Source: Chloroflexota bacterium (GTDB lineage: Bacteria > Chloroflexota > Chloroflexia > QHBQ01 > JADMIH01). Taken from it: a DNA stretch of 21,585 bases. This document shows, one piece after another, positions 7,175 through 15,219 of this stretch. Numbering within the stretch: position 1 is the stretch's first letter; every line of letters starts with the position of its first letter. The stretch covers positions 1 to 21,585 of the forward strand of contig JADMIH010000049.1 in the NCBI GenBank assembly GCA_015478675.1. Reading direction: 5' to 3'. A model generated the notes under the pieces. The model was not told the origin of the DNA. It was given only the letters and a program-made list of their open reading frames with translations, and ran no database searches. The position numbers and the translations under genes were made by a program.

Positions 7175-8174
7175 CCTAGGCTGGCCCGATCTCCTCGTGA
7201 TCGGAATCGTGGTCTTGTCTGCGTACGCGGCAACCAGGCGCGGCTTTATATCAGTGATGATTGCCCTGGTGGGCTTCGTCGTGGCCCTGGTAATTTCCTT
7301 TGCCTTTTACCCGGTAGCCTCGGTGTGGCTCTCAGGGCAGTTTGGTTGGTCTCCTGTCTGGAGCAAGCCTGCGGCGTTCGCCGGGCTGTGGGTGCTTGTC
7401 GCGATGGTTTTCGGCATATTGCAGCGCGTCTCTACGCGCCTTGGTTATCGCATACAGGAGAATCCCGCTAACCGCCTGCTGGCAATCGTGCCGGGGGCTT
7501 TGCAGGGGCTAATCAGCGCCGCTTTGCTTGTTACGGTGCTGGGCTTGCTGCCGTTGCCGGGTAATGCTCGCGATCAGGTAGTGCGCTCGCCTATCAGTGG
7601 TACCCTCGTCTCTGCTATGCTGACTGTAGAGCGGCCTTTTGAGTGGGTCTTTGGCCCCGCGGCAACCCAGTCGCTGGGATTCCTTACAGTTGACCCAGCA
7701 GGCATATCCGGCCTCCCTGGTGCGACGCCAAGCGCTGGTGAAGCAAAGGAAGGACCGGTCAAGCTTGGGTTCACTGTCGCGGATGCAAAGCCTGATGTTG
7801 CTGCTGAAGAAGGGATGCTGGCGATGCTGAATCAGGAGCGTACGAGTCGGGGTCTCGGCGCTTTGACGATGGACCCGGCTTTACGGCAGTTAGCGCGTAC
7901 ACATGCCGATGACATGTTCAAAGATGGCTATTTCGCCCACGCTACCCCTGAAGGCCTCGACCCCTTTGCCAGGATGCGTGCGGCACAAATAGCTTTTACC
8001 TGGGCAGGAGAAAACCTCGCGCTGGCCCCTACCCTCCAGATCGCCCACGACGGCTTGATAAACTCGCCAGGCCACCGTGCCAACATATTAAACGAACAGT
8101 TCCGCAAGGTGGGCATCGGGGTCCTTGATGGCGGGGCCTATGGCAAGATGTTTGTGCAGGAGTTTACTGATTGA
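7167..8174 (+). CDS. CvpA-like membrane domain fused to a CAP/SCP domain
   Basis: ATG 7167 follows GAGGAG (7157-7162), and the gene overlaps the Dabb gene, suggesting coupled translation. The product is 335 residues. The N-terminal part (about 1-135) has four hydrophobic segments and the CvpA/colicin V production pattern (DLLVIGIVVLSAYAATRRGFISVMIALVGFVVA). A linker of about 75 residues leads to a C-terminal CAP/SCP (YkwD-like) domain (about 212-335) with LNQERTSRGLGALTMDPALRQLARTHADDM, GENLA and SPGHRANIL. The His and Glu residues of the CAP cavity are kept. The CAP domain should face outside the cytoplasm, tethered by CvpA. Function is unknown; MarP of Mycobacterium similarly ties a CvpA-like domain to a protease. 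Confidence 0.9.
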   Translation: MGNLGWPDLLVIGIVVLSAYAATRRGFISVMIALVGFVVALVISFAFYPVASVWLSGQFGWSPVWSKPAAFAGLWVLVAMVFGILQRVSTRLGYRIQENPANRLLAIVPGALQGLISAALLVTVLGLLPLPGNARDQVVRSPISGTLVSAMLTVERPFEWVFGPAATQSLGFLTVDPAGISGLPGATPSAGEAKEGPVKLGFTVADAKPDVAAEEGMLAMLNQERTSRGLGALTMDPALRQLARTHADDMFKDGYFAHATPEGLDPFARMRAAQIAFTWAGENLALAPTLQIAHDGLINSPGHRANILNEQFRKVGIGVLDGGAYGKMFVQEFTD

Positions 8175-8215
8175 GCAATGCAATAGGCGCTTCCCGGTAT
8201 TCCCAGTAATCGGGG

Positions 8216-9466
8216 CTAGATCAGCTGCCCCGTAGAATACTCCGTAGGTATATCCCAGGTGAGGCCGTATTCCAGCCTGGCCCTGACCCCCTCGCGTATT
8301 TGCTGCCAATCTTCTTCGGGCACTTTTATAAAGGTCTCAACGACGGCTGGGTCGAAGGTGGTGCCGCTTTCTTTGAGGAGTATATCTACGGCCTGACTGT
8401 AAGTGCGCGCCGGGCTGTAAGGCCGCTCGGAAGTGACAGCATCAAAGGCGTCAACCACAGTGAAGATACGCGCTTCGAGAGGTATCTCCTGACCCTTCAG
8501 GCCACATGGATAGCCTGAGCCATCCCAGTGCTCATGATGGTAGCGCACAATAGGTAGCGCATCCTTCAGGAAGTCTATAGGCTTGAGGAGCTTGTAGCCC
8601 AACTCAGGGTGAGCGCGCATCTCCGACCATTCACTTTCTGTAAGGGGGCCGGTCTTCCTCAATATCGCGTCGGCCACGCCTACTTTGCCCACGTCGTGCA
8701 AGAGTGCACCCTGCTCTATCACCTTTAGCTTCGCTGGATCTGTGATGCCCATGGCCCGGGCTAATCTCAAGGTGAAGCCCACTACCCTGTTGCTGTGGCC
8801 GTGAGTGGCGCTATCCCGCGAGTCGAGCAAGCCGACGAGCGATTGCAGCGTCATCTTGTACGTCTTTTGCAGTTCGCTGTACGCCTCAGTGAGTAGCTCG
8901 GCTTTTCGCCGCTCCTCTTCGTAGAGGCGGGCGTTTTCGATAGCTACAGCCGCGGCGTCAGCAAGCGCCTCCAGAAGCTTCAAATCCTCCTTGTTGAAAT
9001 CAGCGCCTGATGTCTTGTCGAGTACCTCGACCACGCCAACTGTATGGTCCTGTAGCCTGAGGGGTACGCAGACGAGCTTCCTGGTGATGTACCCTGTTTG
9101 CTTGTCTATCTGGCCCGAAAAGAAAACGCTCTGCTGGGTATCATTCTCGATGTAAGGTGTACCGCGCAAAGCAACCATGCCCGCTATACTGCGCTCGTCA
9201 ATGGGTATAGTTACACCTTTGATCTGTGCCGACGCACCCCCCGAAGCTACTTCAAAGGTTAGATTGCGCCCGCTCTGGTCCACGAGCATAAGAGCGCCGC
9301 CGCGCGCCTCCATCATTTCGGCTGCGGAAGCCACGATCCTACCGAGTAGCTTGTCAAGGTGTATTATGGAGTTGAGCGACCGGACAATGTCGTACAACCG
9401 CGAGAGGCGGTAGAAGGCATCTTGCCCGTTGAGAGGTTTGAGCGGGCCGGTGATATTCAGGTCCAT
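8216..9466 (-). CDS. GAF domain - HD-GYP phosphodiesterase
   Basis: From ATG 9466 the protein has 416 residues; the frame also allows TTG 9520 (434 residues), and neither has a clear ribosome site. A GAF domain (about 25-185) precedes a short coiled linker (ENARLYEEERRKAELL) and an HD-GYP domain (about 205-390). The catalytic HD pair is in GALLHDVGKVG (residues 257-258) and the GYP signature in HHEHWDGSGYP (about 310-320), both intact. HD-GYP enzymes hydrolyse cyclic di-GMP to GMP. The GAF domain would sense a small ligand or redox state. It has no membrane segment, so it is cytoplasmic. It converges on the CvpA-CAP gene with 41 bp between stops. Confidence 0.95.
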   Translation of the reverse strand: MDLNITGPLKPLNGQDAFYRLSRLYDIVRSLNSIIHLDKLLGRIVASAAEMMEARGGALMLVDQSGRNLTFEVASGGASAQIKGVTIPIDERSIAGMVALRGTPYIENDTQQSVFFSGQIDKQTGYITRKLVCVPLRLQDHTVGVVEVLDKTSGADFNKEDLKLLEALADAAAVAIENARLYEEERRKAELLTEAYSELQKTYKMTLQSLVGLLDSRDSATHGHSNRVVGFTLRLARAMGITDPAKLKVIEQGALLHDVGKVGVADAILRKTGPLTESEWSEMRAHPELGYKLLKPIDFLKDALPIVRYHHEHWDGSGYPCGLKGQEIPLEARIFTVVDAFDAVTSERPYSPARTYSQAVDILLKESGTTFDPAVVETFIKVPEEDWQQIREGVRARLEYGLTWDIPTEYSTGQLI

Positions 9467-9605
9467 AGGCTGAGAGTCCAGATGACGCAACGCTGGTAGT
9501 TGATCACGACTATGCTTCAATGCTAAGTGTCTCGCGCGCTACCTGTCAGAGATAGCATCCTTCAGGCAGATAGTTACCATGCAGCGTTTACTTACATCAA
9601 TAGAA

Positions 9606-9614
9606 ATTATATCA
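9606..9614 (-). promoter_or_regulatory. Extended -10 promoter of the HD-GYP gene
   Basis: The minus strand reads TGATATAAT (9614 to 9606), a perfect -10 with a TGn extension; no good -35 is seen. The start would be near 9599, leaving a leader of roughly 80-130 bases depending on the start codon. Confidence 0.6.
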
Positions 9615-9762
9615 TAGCGTGGCGGCGTTTCATATAGTACCGCTGTACTTAGAGCGGTAACGCGTTCGGCACCCTTTTCTCCTACTTGAGGGGTAGACGC
9701 GTGAAACGTGAGTGATTACAGAGATAATATCTTTACCTTCTACCCAATGCTCACTATGCCAT

Positions 9763-9952
9763 GTAACTGTTCAGATATAGGGTGGAGAGAGAGGGAGCTA
9801 GCCTGGCCCCCTCTCCCTTGATGGTAGATATACTCCCCAGCAATAAAGCCCCCTCTCCCTTCATGGGAGAGGGGCATGGGGTGAGGGTGCGTAAGGGTAC
9901 GCCTCCACAGCTACTCCTTGAAGATTGCTCCACCCTTACTCTGAACAGTTAC
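9763..9952. mobile_element. MITE-like element copy B, IS66-type ends
   Basis: The 190-bp element begins GTAACTGTTCAGA and ends TCTGAACAGTTAC, so the outer 13 bp are a perfect inverted repeat, continuing imperfectly to GGGTGGAG/CTCCACCC. A perfect 8-bp direct repeat TATGCCAT flanks it (9755-9762 and 9953-9960). The core is CCCCTCTCCC-TTCAT-GGGAGAGGGG followed by CATGGGGTGAGGG. There is no coding content. Its right 45 bp are nearly identical to copy A. Together with the HD-GYP and etfB promoters it accounts for the 580-bp gap between those genes. Confidence 0.9.
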
Positions 9953-9966
9953 TATGCCATGAGTCC

Positions 9967-9996
9967 TTGACCCCCGAACCCCCTTTGTGATACCAT
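9967..9996 (+). promoter_or_regulatory. Promoter of etfBA
   Basis: TTGACC (9967-9972) and TACCAT (9991-9996) are 18 bp apart, and TGA before the -10 gives a TGn extension. The predicted start near 10003 gives a leader of about 47 bases. The -35 lies 15 bp beyond the end of element B. Confidence 0.55.
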
Positions 9997-10049
9997 TCAC
10001 CATGTACTGAAGCTACAATTACCCGTATTGCGCGTAGGAGAAGAGACGA

Positions 10050-10838
10050 TTGAATATAATAGTGTGTATGAAATCGGTGCCGGAGACTACTGCCGAGAAG
10101 CGGCTCCTCCCGGACGGCACTCTTGATCGCGCAGGCGTGCCTGCGGTGATCAATCCCTGGGATGAATATGCCATAGAAGAAGCTTTGCGTATTCGTGAGA
10201 GTGGCGACGGCTCAGGCGAAATTGTGCTTCTCTGCATGGGGCCTGTCGGTAGCGCTGAGACTATTCGCAAAGGGTTGGCTATGGGCGCTGACCGTGCTCT
10301 GCACATCAGCGACCCCGCGCTGCACGGTTCTGATATGTGGGCCACAGGGAAAGTGCTCGCCGAGGCTCTCAGAAAGCAGCAGTTTGATCTGGCCCTCTTT
10401 GGCTCGCAAAGCACCGATGCGGGCGGTGGGATGGTCTACAACATCGTAGCCGAGATACTCGGTTTGCCTGCGGTTACATGGGTCAATGAGATCGAAGTTA
10501 CAGGCGGCAAAGTGCGCGGTAAGCGCGGCAGCGACATCGGCTATGACGTGGTTGAAGCGCCGTTGCCCTCGGTCGCCTCAGTCACGCAAACCGCTCATGA
10601 GCCGCGCTATCCCTCCCTACCCGGTATCATGAAGGCCAAGAAGAAGGAAATCGCCACGATGAGTCTGGCTGACCTCGGTGTTGAAGCGTCGCAGGTGGGC
10701 CTCTCTGGGGCAAAGAGCGATGTCACCGGCTCAGAGAGACCGCAAACGGCTCGTGCCAGGCAGACAATCAAGGCTGAAGACCCGGCGGCTACTGCCTCTG
10801 CGATAGCTGATTTCCTGGAGAGCCGGAAGCTTATTTAG
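10050..10838 (+). CDS. etfB: Electron transfer flavoprotein subunit beta
   Basis: The 262-residue protein starts at TTG 10050 after AGGAG (10036-10040) and opens MNIIVCMKSVPETTAEKRLLPDGTLDRAGVPAVINPWDEYAIEEAL, the standard EtfB/FixA start. Later signatures include FGSQSTDAGGGMVYNIVAEILGLPAVTWV and the EtfB C-terminal block ASVTQTAHEPRYPSLPGIMKAKKKEI. The subunit binds AMP or a second FAD and docks with EtfA, passing electrons from acyl-CoA or other dehydrogenases to a quinone reductase. Length is normal. No dehydrogenase or ETF-quinone oxidoreductase is in the window, so the donor and acceptor, and whether it bifurcates electrons, are unknown. Confidence 0.97.
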   Translation: MNIIVCMKSVPETTAEKRLLPDGTLDRAGVPAVINPWDEYAIEEALRIRESGDGSGEIVLLCMGPVGSAETIRKGLAMGADRALHISDPALHGSDMWATGKVLAEALRKQQFDLALFGSQSTDAGGGMVYNIVAEILGLPAVTWVNEIEVTGGKVRGKRGSDIGYDVVEAPLPSVASVTQTAHEPRYPSLPGIMKAKKKEIATMSLADLGVEASQVGLSGAKSDVTGSERPQTARARQTIKAEDPAATASAIADFLESRKLI

Positions 10839-10857
10839 AGGCCGTAGAAAATTAGCA

Positions 10858-10876
10858 GTTACTAATTACGAGTTAG
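10858..10876. repeat. Heptanucleotide tandem repeat tract between etfB and etfA
   Basis: Units GTTACTA, ATTACGA, GTTAG lie 19 bases after the etfB stop. They are close in sequence to the tract after the PHP gene at 15131-15157. Confidence 0.55.
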
Positions 10877-10948
10877 TCGCAGGCCGATAGGTGATGATGA
10901 CAATAGCGGGCATTTTGTAGCTCGTAGTTACCCTTCTCAGGAGGAATT

Positions 10949-11938
10949 GTGGCAACGAACAACGACGTTTGGGCGATTGTGGAGACCGGGGACGATGGCA
11001 AGCCTAAGAAGCTCGGCCTTGAGTTGGCGAGCTTGGCGGCTCAGTTAGCAGGGCAGTACGGCGGGCAAGGCGGCGCTGTTGTCATTGGCCCCCGTGCGGC
11101 TGCCGAGGCTGTGGGGCAGTACGGAGCGGCGACAGTATTTTACTGCGCCGATGAACGCTGTAAGTCGGATATCGTTGGGCCCGCGGCGGCGGTATTCTCT
11201 TCCCTCATTAGCCGGCATAACCCGAGGCTGGTGCTTCTGCCTGCTACCTTCCTCGGCAGGGACTGGACGGGGCGGATATGCGGCAAGCTGGGCCTGGGCA
11301 TCGAGGCTGACGTTACAGAGATTACTGTACAAGACGGCAAAGCCACTACAGTTACCCCCGCCTTCAACGGCTCGCTGCGTGTGAGCAGCCAACTCAAGAA
11401 CGAAGGAGAGCAGACGGGGCTGGTGCTCGTGCGCCCCGGCGCGGGCACAGCACAGCGCGGTGAAGGCGGCCCCGCCAACATTCAGGAAGTGCAGGTGCCG
11501 GGCGATGTAGCCCCTGGCATGACCGTTGTGGAAAGGGTGGAGGAGAAGGGCGGAGTTCCCGACCTTGCGGGCGCTCAAGTTATCGTGGCGGGTGGGCGCG
11601 GCCTCGGCAGCGCCGATAAGGTTAGCCTTGTGCGCGACCTGGCGGAGAGCCTCAACGGTGCTGTGGGCGCTACGCGCGCCATAGTTGACATGGGCTGGAT
11701 ACCCTATGCCTATCAGGTAGGCCAGACCGGTAAGACTGTCCGCCCCAAACTCTATCTGGCTGTAGGCATTTCGGGCGAGATACAGCACAAGGTAGGGATG
11801 CAGACCTCCGGCACTGTAGTGGCGATCAATAAGGACCCGAATGCACCTATCTTTCAGTTCTCGGACCTGGGTGTGGTAGGCGACTTGCATCAAGTAGTGC
11901 CCGCTCTTATAGCGGAAATACGGCGGCGCAAGGGATAG
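10949..11938 (+). CDS. etfA: Electron transfer flavoprotein subunit alpha
   Basis: GTG 10949 follows AGGAGGAA closely. The 329-residue product has the N-terminal ETF fold (about 1-190, including LVLLPATFLGRDWTGRICGKLGLGIEADVTEI) and the C-terminal FAD-binding domain (about 205-329). The family signature is complete: VGQTGKTVRPKLYLAVGISG, then EIQHKVGMQTSGTVVAINKD and PNAPIFQFSDLGVVGDL, which hold the FAD. No N-terminal ferredoxin domain is present, unlike some bifurcating forms. It lies 110 bp after etfB; the gap holds a heptanucleotide repeat and no obvious terminator, so the pair is probably one transcript. Confidence 0.97.
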   Translation: MATNNDVWAIVETGDDGKPKKLGLELASLAAQLAGQYGGQGGAVVIGPRAAAEAVGQYGAATVFYCADERCKSDIVGPAAAVFSSLISRHNPRLVLLPATFLGRDWTGRICGKLGLGIEADVTEITVQDGKATTVTPAFNGSLRVSSQLKNEGEQTGLVLVRPGAGTAQRGEGGPANIQEVQVPGDVAPGMTVVERVEEKGGVPDLAGAQVIVAGGRGLGSADKVSLVRDLAESLNGAVGATRAIVDMGWIPYAYQVGQTGKTVRPKLYLAVGISGEIQHKVGMQTSGTVVAINKDPNAPIFQFSDLGVVGDLHQVVPALIAEIRRRKG

Positions 11939-11949
11939 AGCCATTACAC

Positions 11950-11993
11950 GTTGTATCCGGTGGTAAGCTGCGGGGTGAGCCGCTGGATATAAC
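11950..11993 (+). other. 14-bp RNA hairpin downstream of etfA
   Basis: Bases 11950-11963 can pair with 11980-11993 over 14 positions (11 Watson-Crick and 3 G-U) around a 16-base loop. The G-U pairs mean the structure is better as plus-strand RNA than as a DNA palindrome. No T tract follows, so it may be a processing or stability element after etfA and not a classical terminator. Confidence 0.5.
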
Positions 11994-12131
11994 CTGTAAT
12001 CTCTGCGGCGGTAGCAATTCTTCTGGCACAAATTGTGCTTCCTGATATGGGGCTTGATAAAGGTGGAAGGGCAAACCAGGCTAGCCGAAGCTAGCTTATT
12101 CTCCCACTTACTGATAAGGAGGCCTCTAACA

Positions 12132-12686
12132 ATGGCAGAAGACAAGAAGAAAGATCTGATTACCAAATATTTGGCAGATATGATAGGTGTGGAAGGTCAC
12201 ATCTATCAGGCAATTGACAAGCAGGTAAAAGAGACAAAGGATGAGCAGGACATCAATCCTAAGCTGGTGGAAATCAGCGCTACACTTGAGCAGCATGTGA
12301 ACTCCCTGCGTGCTCGACTTCAAGCTCTCGGCGGGAAAGAGAGCGGCCCTGTGAAAGAGCTTGGCGCGTCGGTGCTCGGTGTGGCTGCGGGCCTGATTGA
12401 CAAAGTACGATCCGAGGAGGTGTCTAAGGACCTGCGTGACGACTACACCGCCCTCGGCTTGAGCAACATCAGCTATGTGATGATGATGACCACCGCGCTC
12501 GCCTGCAATGACAATGAGACAGCGCAGCTTTGCTCGCGCAACCTCAAAGACAACGCCAGGTTCACCAGGGAGATCGGCGGCCTCATCCCCTACGCTGTAG
12601 TGCGCGACCTCAGCGACCTGACCGATCTTAATCCTCAGGCGGTTGAGCAGGCAAGGCAGATGTCCGGCGATTCCTGGAAGCCGTAA
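12132..12686 (+). CDS. Ferritin-like helical protein (YciE/YciF-like)
   Basis: ATG 12132 follows GGAGG (12118-12122) by nine bases; a longer frame from 12033 lacks a site. The 184-residue protein is almost all helix, without a signal peptide. Helix 1 is DLITKYLADMIGVEGHIYQAIDKQ with an ExxH-like EGH, helix 2 includes LVEISATLEQHVNSLRARLQALGG with ExxH-like EQH, and helices 3-4 include DDYTALGLSNISYVMMMTTALACNDNETAQLCSRNLKD. This matches the layout of the DUF892/YciE-YciF ferritin-like bundles linked to stress, where the Glu and His bind a di-metal centre. Family assignment is by pattern only. It follows etfA by about 190 bp and may have its own promoter. Confidence 0.65.
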   Translation: MAEDKKKDLITKYLADMIGVEGHIYQAIDKQVKETKDEQDINPKLVEISATLEQHVNSLRARLQALGGKESGPVKELGASVLGVAAGLIDKVRSEEVSKDLRDDYTALGLSNISYVMMMTTALACNDNETAQLCSRNLKDNARFTREIGGLIPYAVVRDLSDLTDLNPQAVEQARQMSGDSWKP

Positions 12687-12741
12687 AAGTCTGCTTTCGC
12701 TCGCGTGTAGACAGGCTGGGCGGCGGGACCTCTCACCCCAA

Positions 12742-12766
12742 CCCCTTCTCCCATCAGGAGAAGGGG
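12742..12766. terminator. Bidirectional hairpin between convergent genes
   Basis: CCCCTTCTCC-CATCA-GGAGAAGGGG is a perfect 10-bp stem with a 5-base loop, followed on the plus strand by CTTTCC. It lies between the ferritin-like gene and the converging MFS gene. The stem with CTCACCCCAACCCC before it resembles the core of the MITE-like elements without their ends, so it could be an old fragment now serving as a terminator. Confidence 0.6.
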
Positions 12767-12796
12767 CTTTCCTTGCCATTGGGATAAGCCGTTGCC

Positions 12797-14152
12797 CTAC
12801 TCTTTTGAGACGTAGCTGCGCAGATTGGGCACGATGTAGCTTATTACCGCGGTGACTACTATTACGCCGATTCCGCCCAATACGATAGCAGGGCCGAGGC
12901 CGATCACCTGGGCTGCCAGGCCCGCTTCCATATCGCCTAACTGCGGACCGCCCATGTAAAAGACCATGTTTACCGAAGTCATCCGCCCGCGCAGCTCGTC
13001 GGGTGTGGAGAGTTGGCGTATCGTCTGGCGCATGACCATACTTACGGTGTCGGCAGCGCCGGTGCCCGCGAGCGCAAGCACAGTTACCCAGAAGAGCGAG
13101 GAGACGCCAAAGAGTATTGTCGCCAGGCCATAGAAGACAATCGAGATAATCACCACGATGCCTTGCCGCCGCACATGGCCTATCCTTGCCATCACCAGCC
13201 CCGCCATCACCGCACCGATTGCAGGTGCAGCATAGAGGATGCCCCAGTACTGGCGGTCTACACGTAATATGTTCTCGGCAAAGGCGGGAAGGAGCACCAT
13301 CGCCGCGCCGAAGAAGGTTGCAAAGAAATCGAGGGTCATTGTTGACATAATAATAGGAGCTTTACGAAGGAAGCGCAGCCCCTCCAGCGCCGCCTTGAAG
13401 CTGATGTCGCGTGTAGCTTCTTGCTGTGGGCGGGCTTTCATCACAAAAACAGCGAAGATCACAGCGGTGAAAGAGAGGGCATCTATCCAGTAGATAATGG
13501 CAAGCCCCGTAGAGTGCAAAGGCAGGAATAAGCCGCCGAGCATTGGACCTACTATAGTTGCCACTTGCATGACTATAATGTTGAGTGACAAAGCGTTAGC
13601 GAGATGGCGGCGCGGCACAAGATTCGGTACGAGCGCCGAGCGAGCCGGGTTATCAAAAGCAAGAGCCGCCGCGCCAAGCGCACTGACGCCGTAGACGATC
13701 GGCGCCGAGACCCAGCCGAACTGTGTGGAGAGCGCCAGTGTCAGCGAGGAAAGAGCCATCACAGATTGCGTGGCCATCAGCAAACGTCTGCGGTCAAGCG
13801 CGTCTGCAATTACTCCGCCGAAAAGAGAAAGAGCCAGCACAGGTAAAAGCCTGAAGAGTCCAAGCAAGCCAAGCGCGGCGTAGTTATGCGTAAGGTCCCA
13901 AAGCTGTACCCCAATCGCCACGACGCGCATCTGGCTGCCCGCCTGTGAAACGAAACCTCCTGCCCATAGCAGGCGAAAATCATGGTGTTGTAGCGCTTGC
14001 CAGGGAGAGCCTCTCGACGGCGCTTCCGAGGCGATGGTGCCCCCCTCAGCGGTAGCAGTCGCAGCGTTAGGGCTGTTGATGCTCATCCCGTGCCCGTCGG
14101 GCACAGCTTGCAGCTCAGGAGCCTGTTGTGCATCCCTTTCTTGTACACTCAT
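12797..14152 (-). CDS. MFS transporter (MFS_3 / EntS-like exporter)
   Basis: I chose ATG 14152 (451 residues, MSVQERDAQQ...); longer frames run into a repeat element. A polar tail of about 55 residues precedes LQHHDFRLLWAGGFVSQAGSQMRVVAIGVQLWDLT, the characteristic first helix of the EntS-like, transmembrane secretion effector group. The conserved loop ADALDRRRLL after helix 2 and ELRGRMTSVNMVFYMGGPQLGDMEAG near the C-terminus confirm it. About twelve hydrophobic helices are present. Such proteins export siderophores, macrolides or other small molecules; the substrate is not indicated. No Shine-Dalgarno precedes the ATG, and a -10-like TACAAT ends seven bases before it, so the mRNA may be leaderless. 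Confidence 0.9.
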   Translation of the reverse strand: MSVQERDAQQAPELQAVPDGHGMSINSPNAATATAEGGTIASEAPSRGSPWQALQHHDFRLLWAGGFVSQAGSQMRVVAIGVQLWDLTHNYAALGLLGLFRLLPVLALSLFGGVIADALDRRRLLMATQSVMALSSLTLALSTQFGWVSAPIVYGVSALGAAALAFDNPARSALVPNLVPRRHLANALSLNIIVMQVATIVGPMLGGLFLPLHSTGLAIIYWIDALSFTAVIFAVFVMKARPQQEATRDISFKAALEGLRFLRKAPIIMSTMTLDFFATFFGAAMVLLPAFAENILRVDRQYWGILYAAPAIGAVMAGLVMARIGHVRRQGIVVIISIVFYGLATILFGVSSLFWVTVLALAGTGAADTVSMVMRQTIRQLSTPDELRGRMTSVNMVFYMGGPQLGDMEAGLAAQVIGLGPAIVLGGIGVIVVTAVISYIVPNLRSYVSKE

Positions 14153-14158
14153 TGTAAA

Positions 14159-14189
14159 ATTGTACTCTAAAGCTGTTATGTAGGTCCAA
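14159..14189 (-). promoter_or_regulatory. Candidate leaderless promoter of the MFS gene
   Basis: On the minus strand TTGGAC (14189-14184) is followed after 19 bp by TACAAT (14164-14159). The start predicted from the -10 is at or next to the A of ATG 14152. The wide spacer lowers confidence. Confidence 0.4.
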
Positions 14190-14202
14190 CTTACCGCCTG
14201 CA

Positions 14203-14364
14203 GTAAATGTTCAGAACATGGGTAGAGCAACCTTCTTGGGGCATCTGTGCGCCCGGCACCCGCCCTCACCCCCTGTGGGAGAGGGGCATGGGGTGAGGGC
14301 AGGTGAGGGTGGCGGCATACAGATACCTCTTGAACCTTGCTCTACCCCAGCTCTGAGCGTTTAC
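14203..14364. mobile_element. MITE-like element copy C, decayed
   Basis: The 162-bp copy starts GTAAATGTTCAGA and ends CTCTGAGCGTTTAC, with GGGTAGAG/CTCTACCC further in. Its flanks CGCCTGCA (14195-14202) and CGCCACAC (14365-14372) agree in only the first four of eight bases, so the target duplication has decayed or was lost by rearrangement. The core has a shortened version of the GGGAGAGGGGCATGGGGTGAGGG block. It fills most of the 301-bp divergent gap between the MFS and PHP genes. Confidence 0.78.
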
Positions 14365-14392
14365 CGCCACACGCCGCCATCCCCATGCATTG

Positions 14393-14401
14393 TGGTATAA
14401 T
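14393..14401 (+). promoter_or_regulatory. Extended -10 promoter of the PHP gene
   Basis: TGG-TATAAT (14393-14401) is a perfect -10 with a TGn extension and no clear -35. The predicted start is near 14408, with a leader of about 46 bases. The 13-mer TTGTGGTATAATA also occurs at the XRE promoter. Confidence 0.6.
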
Positions 14402-14453
14402 ATCAGGCTGGTGCCTGTAGAATGGTATTGCCAGGAAGGAGCAATTTGCTTTC

Positions 14454-15131
14454 ATGCTCATAAAGGTAGACATGCACTGTCACACGCGCTTGAGCAAAGA
14501 CTCGCTCAACGATCCGCGCAAGCTCGTGCAGGTGGCCGCTGAGCGCGGCTTGGGCGCGCTGTGCGTCACCGACCACAACATGCTGGCTAATTCGCTTGCC
14601 CTCTCCAGGATGGCCGATTTACCTATCAAAGTGATACCCTCGGAAGAAGTGAAAAGCTCTGAAGGCGAGATCATCGGCTACTTTTTGTCCGAGTTAGTGC
14701 CCAAGGGCCTCAGCCCTGAAGAGACTGTAAAGCGGATCAAAGGGCAGGGGGGTTTGGTGGGTATACCCCACCCATTTGATACGATGCGCTCAGGCAGCCG
14801 GATACAAACGCCTGCACTCGACAGGCTGGTGCAGGCCGGGCTGGTTGATATTCTTGAAGTCTTTAATGCGCGTGCGGTGAAGGCTGCTGACAACGAAAGG
14901 GCGCTGGAGTATGCACGGGAGCACGACCTTGCGATGTCGGCAGGCTCTGACGCTCACACTCTGGTAGAGGTGGGGCGTGCATACGCAGAGGTGACGCCTT
15001 TCAGCACACCGGCCGAGTTTCTCGCCGGGTTGCGAGCAGGCAATGTGCATGGCAACTTAAGCAGCAGGTTCATCCATCTGGGTAGCACCTGGGCGCGTCT
15101 CGCCAGGACTATTCCCGGTGTCGGGAAGTAA
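14454..15131 (+). CDS. PHP-domain phosphoesterase
   Basis: The 225-residue protein carries the PHP metal-binding motifs in order: MHCHT (His8, His10), TDHN (Asp40, His41), Glu65 in PSEEV, His106 in GIPHPFD, Glu135 in LEVFN, and SAGSDAH (Asp166, His168). This complete set predicts a metal-dependent phosphoesterase of the stand-alone type, related to RNase AM/YciV and to histidinol phosphatases; the substrate is unknown. ATG 14454 is the only start keeping the first motif; GGAAGGAG (14434-14441) lies a longish 12 bases upstream. The DUF512 gene follows after 88 bp on the same strand, the gap opening with a heptanucleotide repeat. Confidence 0.92.
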   Translation: MLIKVDMHCHTRLSKDSLNDPRKLVQVAAERGLGALCVTDHNMLANSLALSRMADLPIKVIPSEEVKSSEGEIIGYFLSELVPKGLSPEETVKRIKGQGGLVGIPHPFDTMRSGSRIQTPALDRLVQAGLVDILEVFNARAVKAADNERALEYAREHDLAMSAGSDAHTLVEVGRAYAEVTPFSTPAEFLAGLRAGNVHGNLSSRFIHLGSTWARLARTIPGVGK

Positions 15132-15157
15132 ATTACGAATTACGCATTACGAGTTAG
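15131..15157. repeat. Heptanucleotide tandem repeat tract
   Basis: The tract reads as 7-base units TTACGAA, TTACGCA, TTACGAG, TTAG directly after the PHP stop codon. Related tracts occur at five other places in the window. Confidence 0.7.
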
Positions 15158-15219
15158 GATAAGCTGACAGAAGAAATGATAGAGAACAGCGTAGCACGTA
15201 ACTCCGAGAAGCAGATAAT

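Noticed and set aside
8175..8215. Terminator between the CvpA-CAP and HD-GYP genes
   Set aside because: CCCGGTATTCCCAGTAATCGGGG pairs for only about six positions before mismatches and has no T tract.
11045..12166. 373-residue minus-strand frame over etfA
   Set aside because: The plus strand encodes a complete EtfA with the FAD signature; the antisense frame has no recognisable domain.
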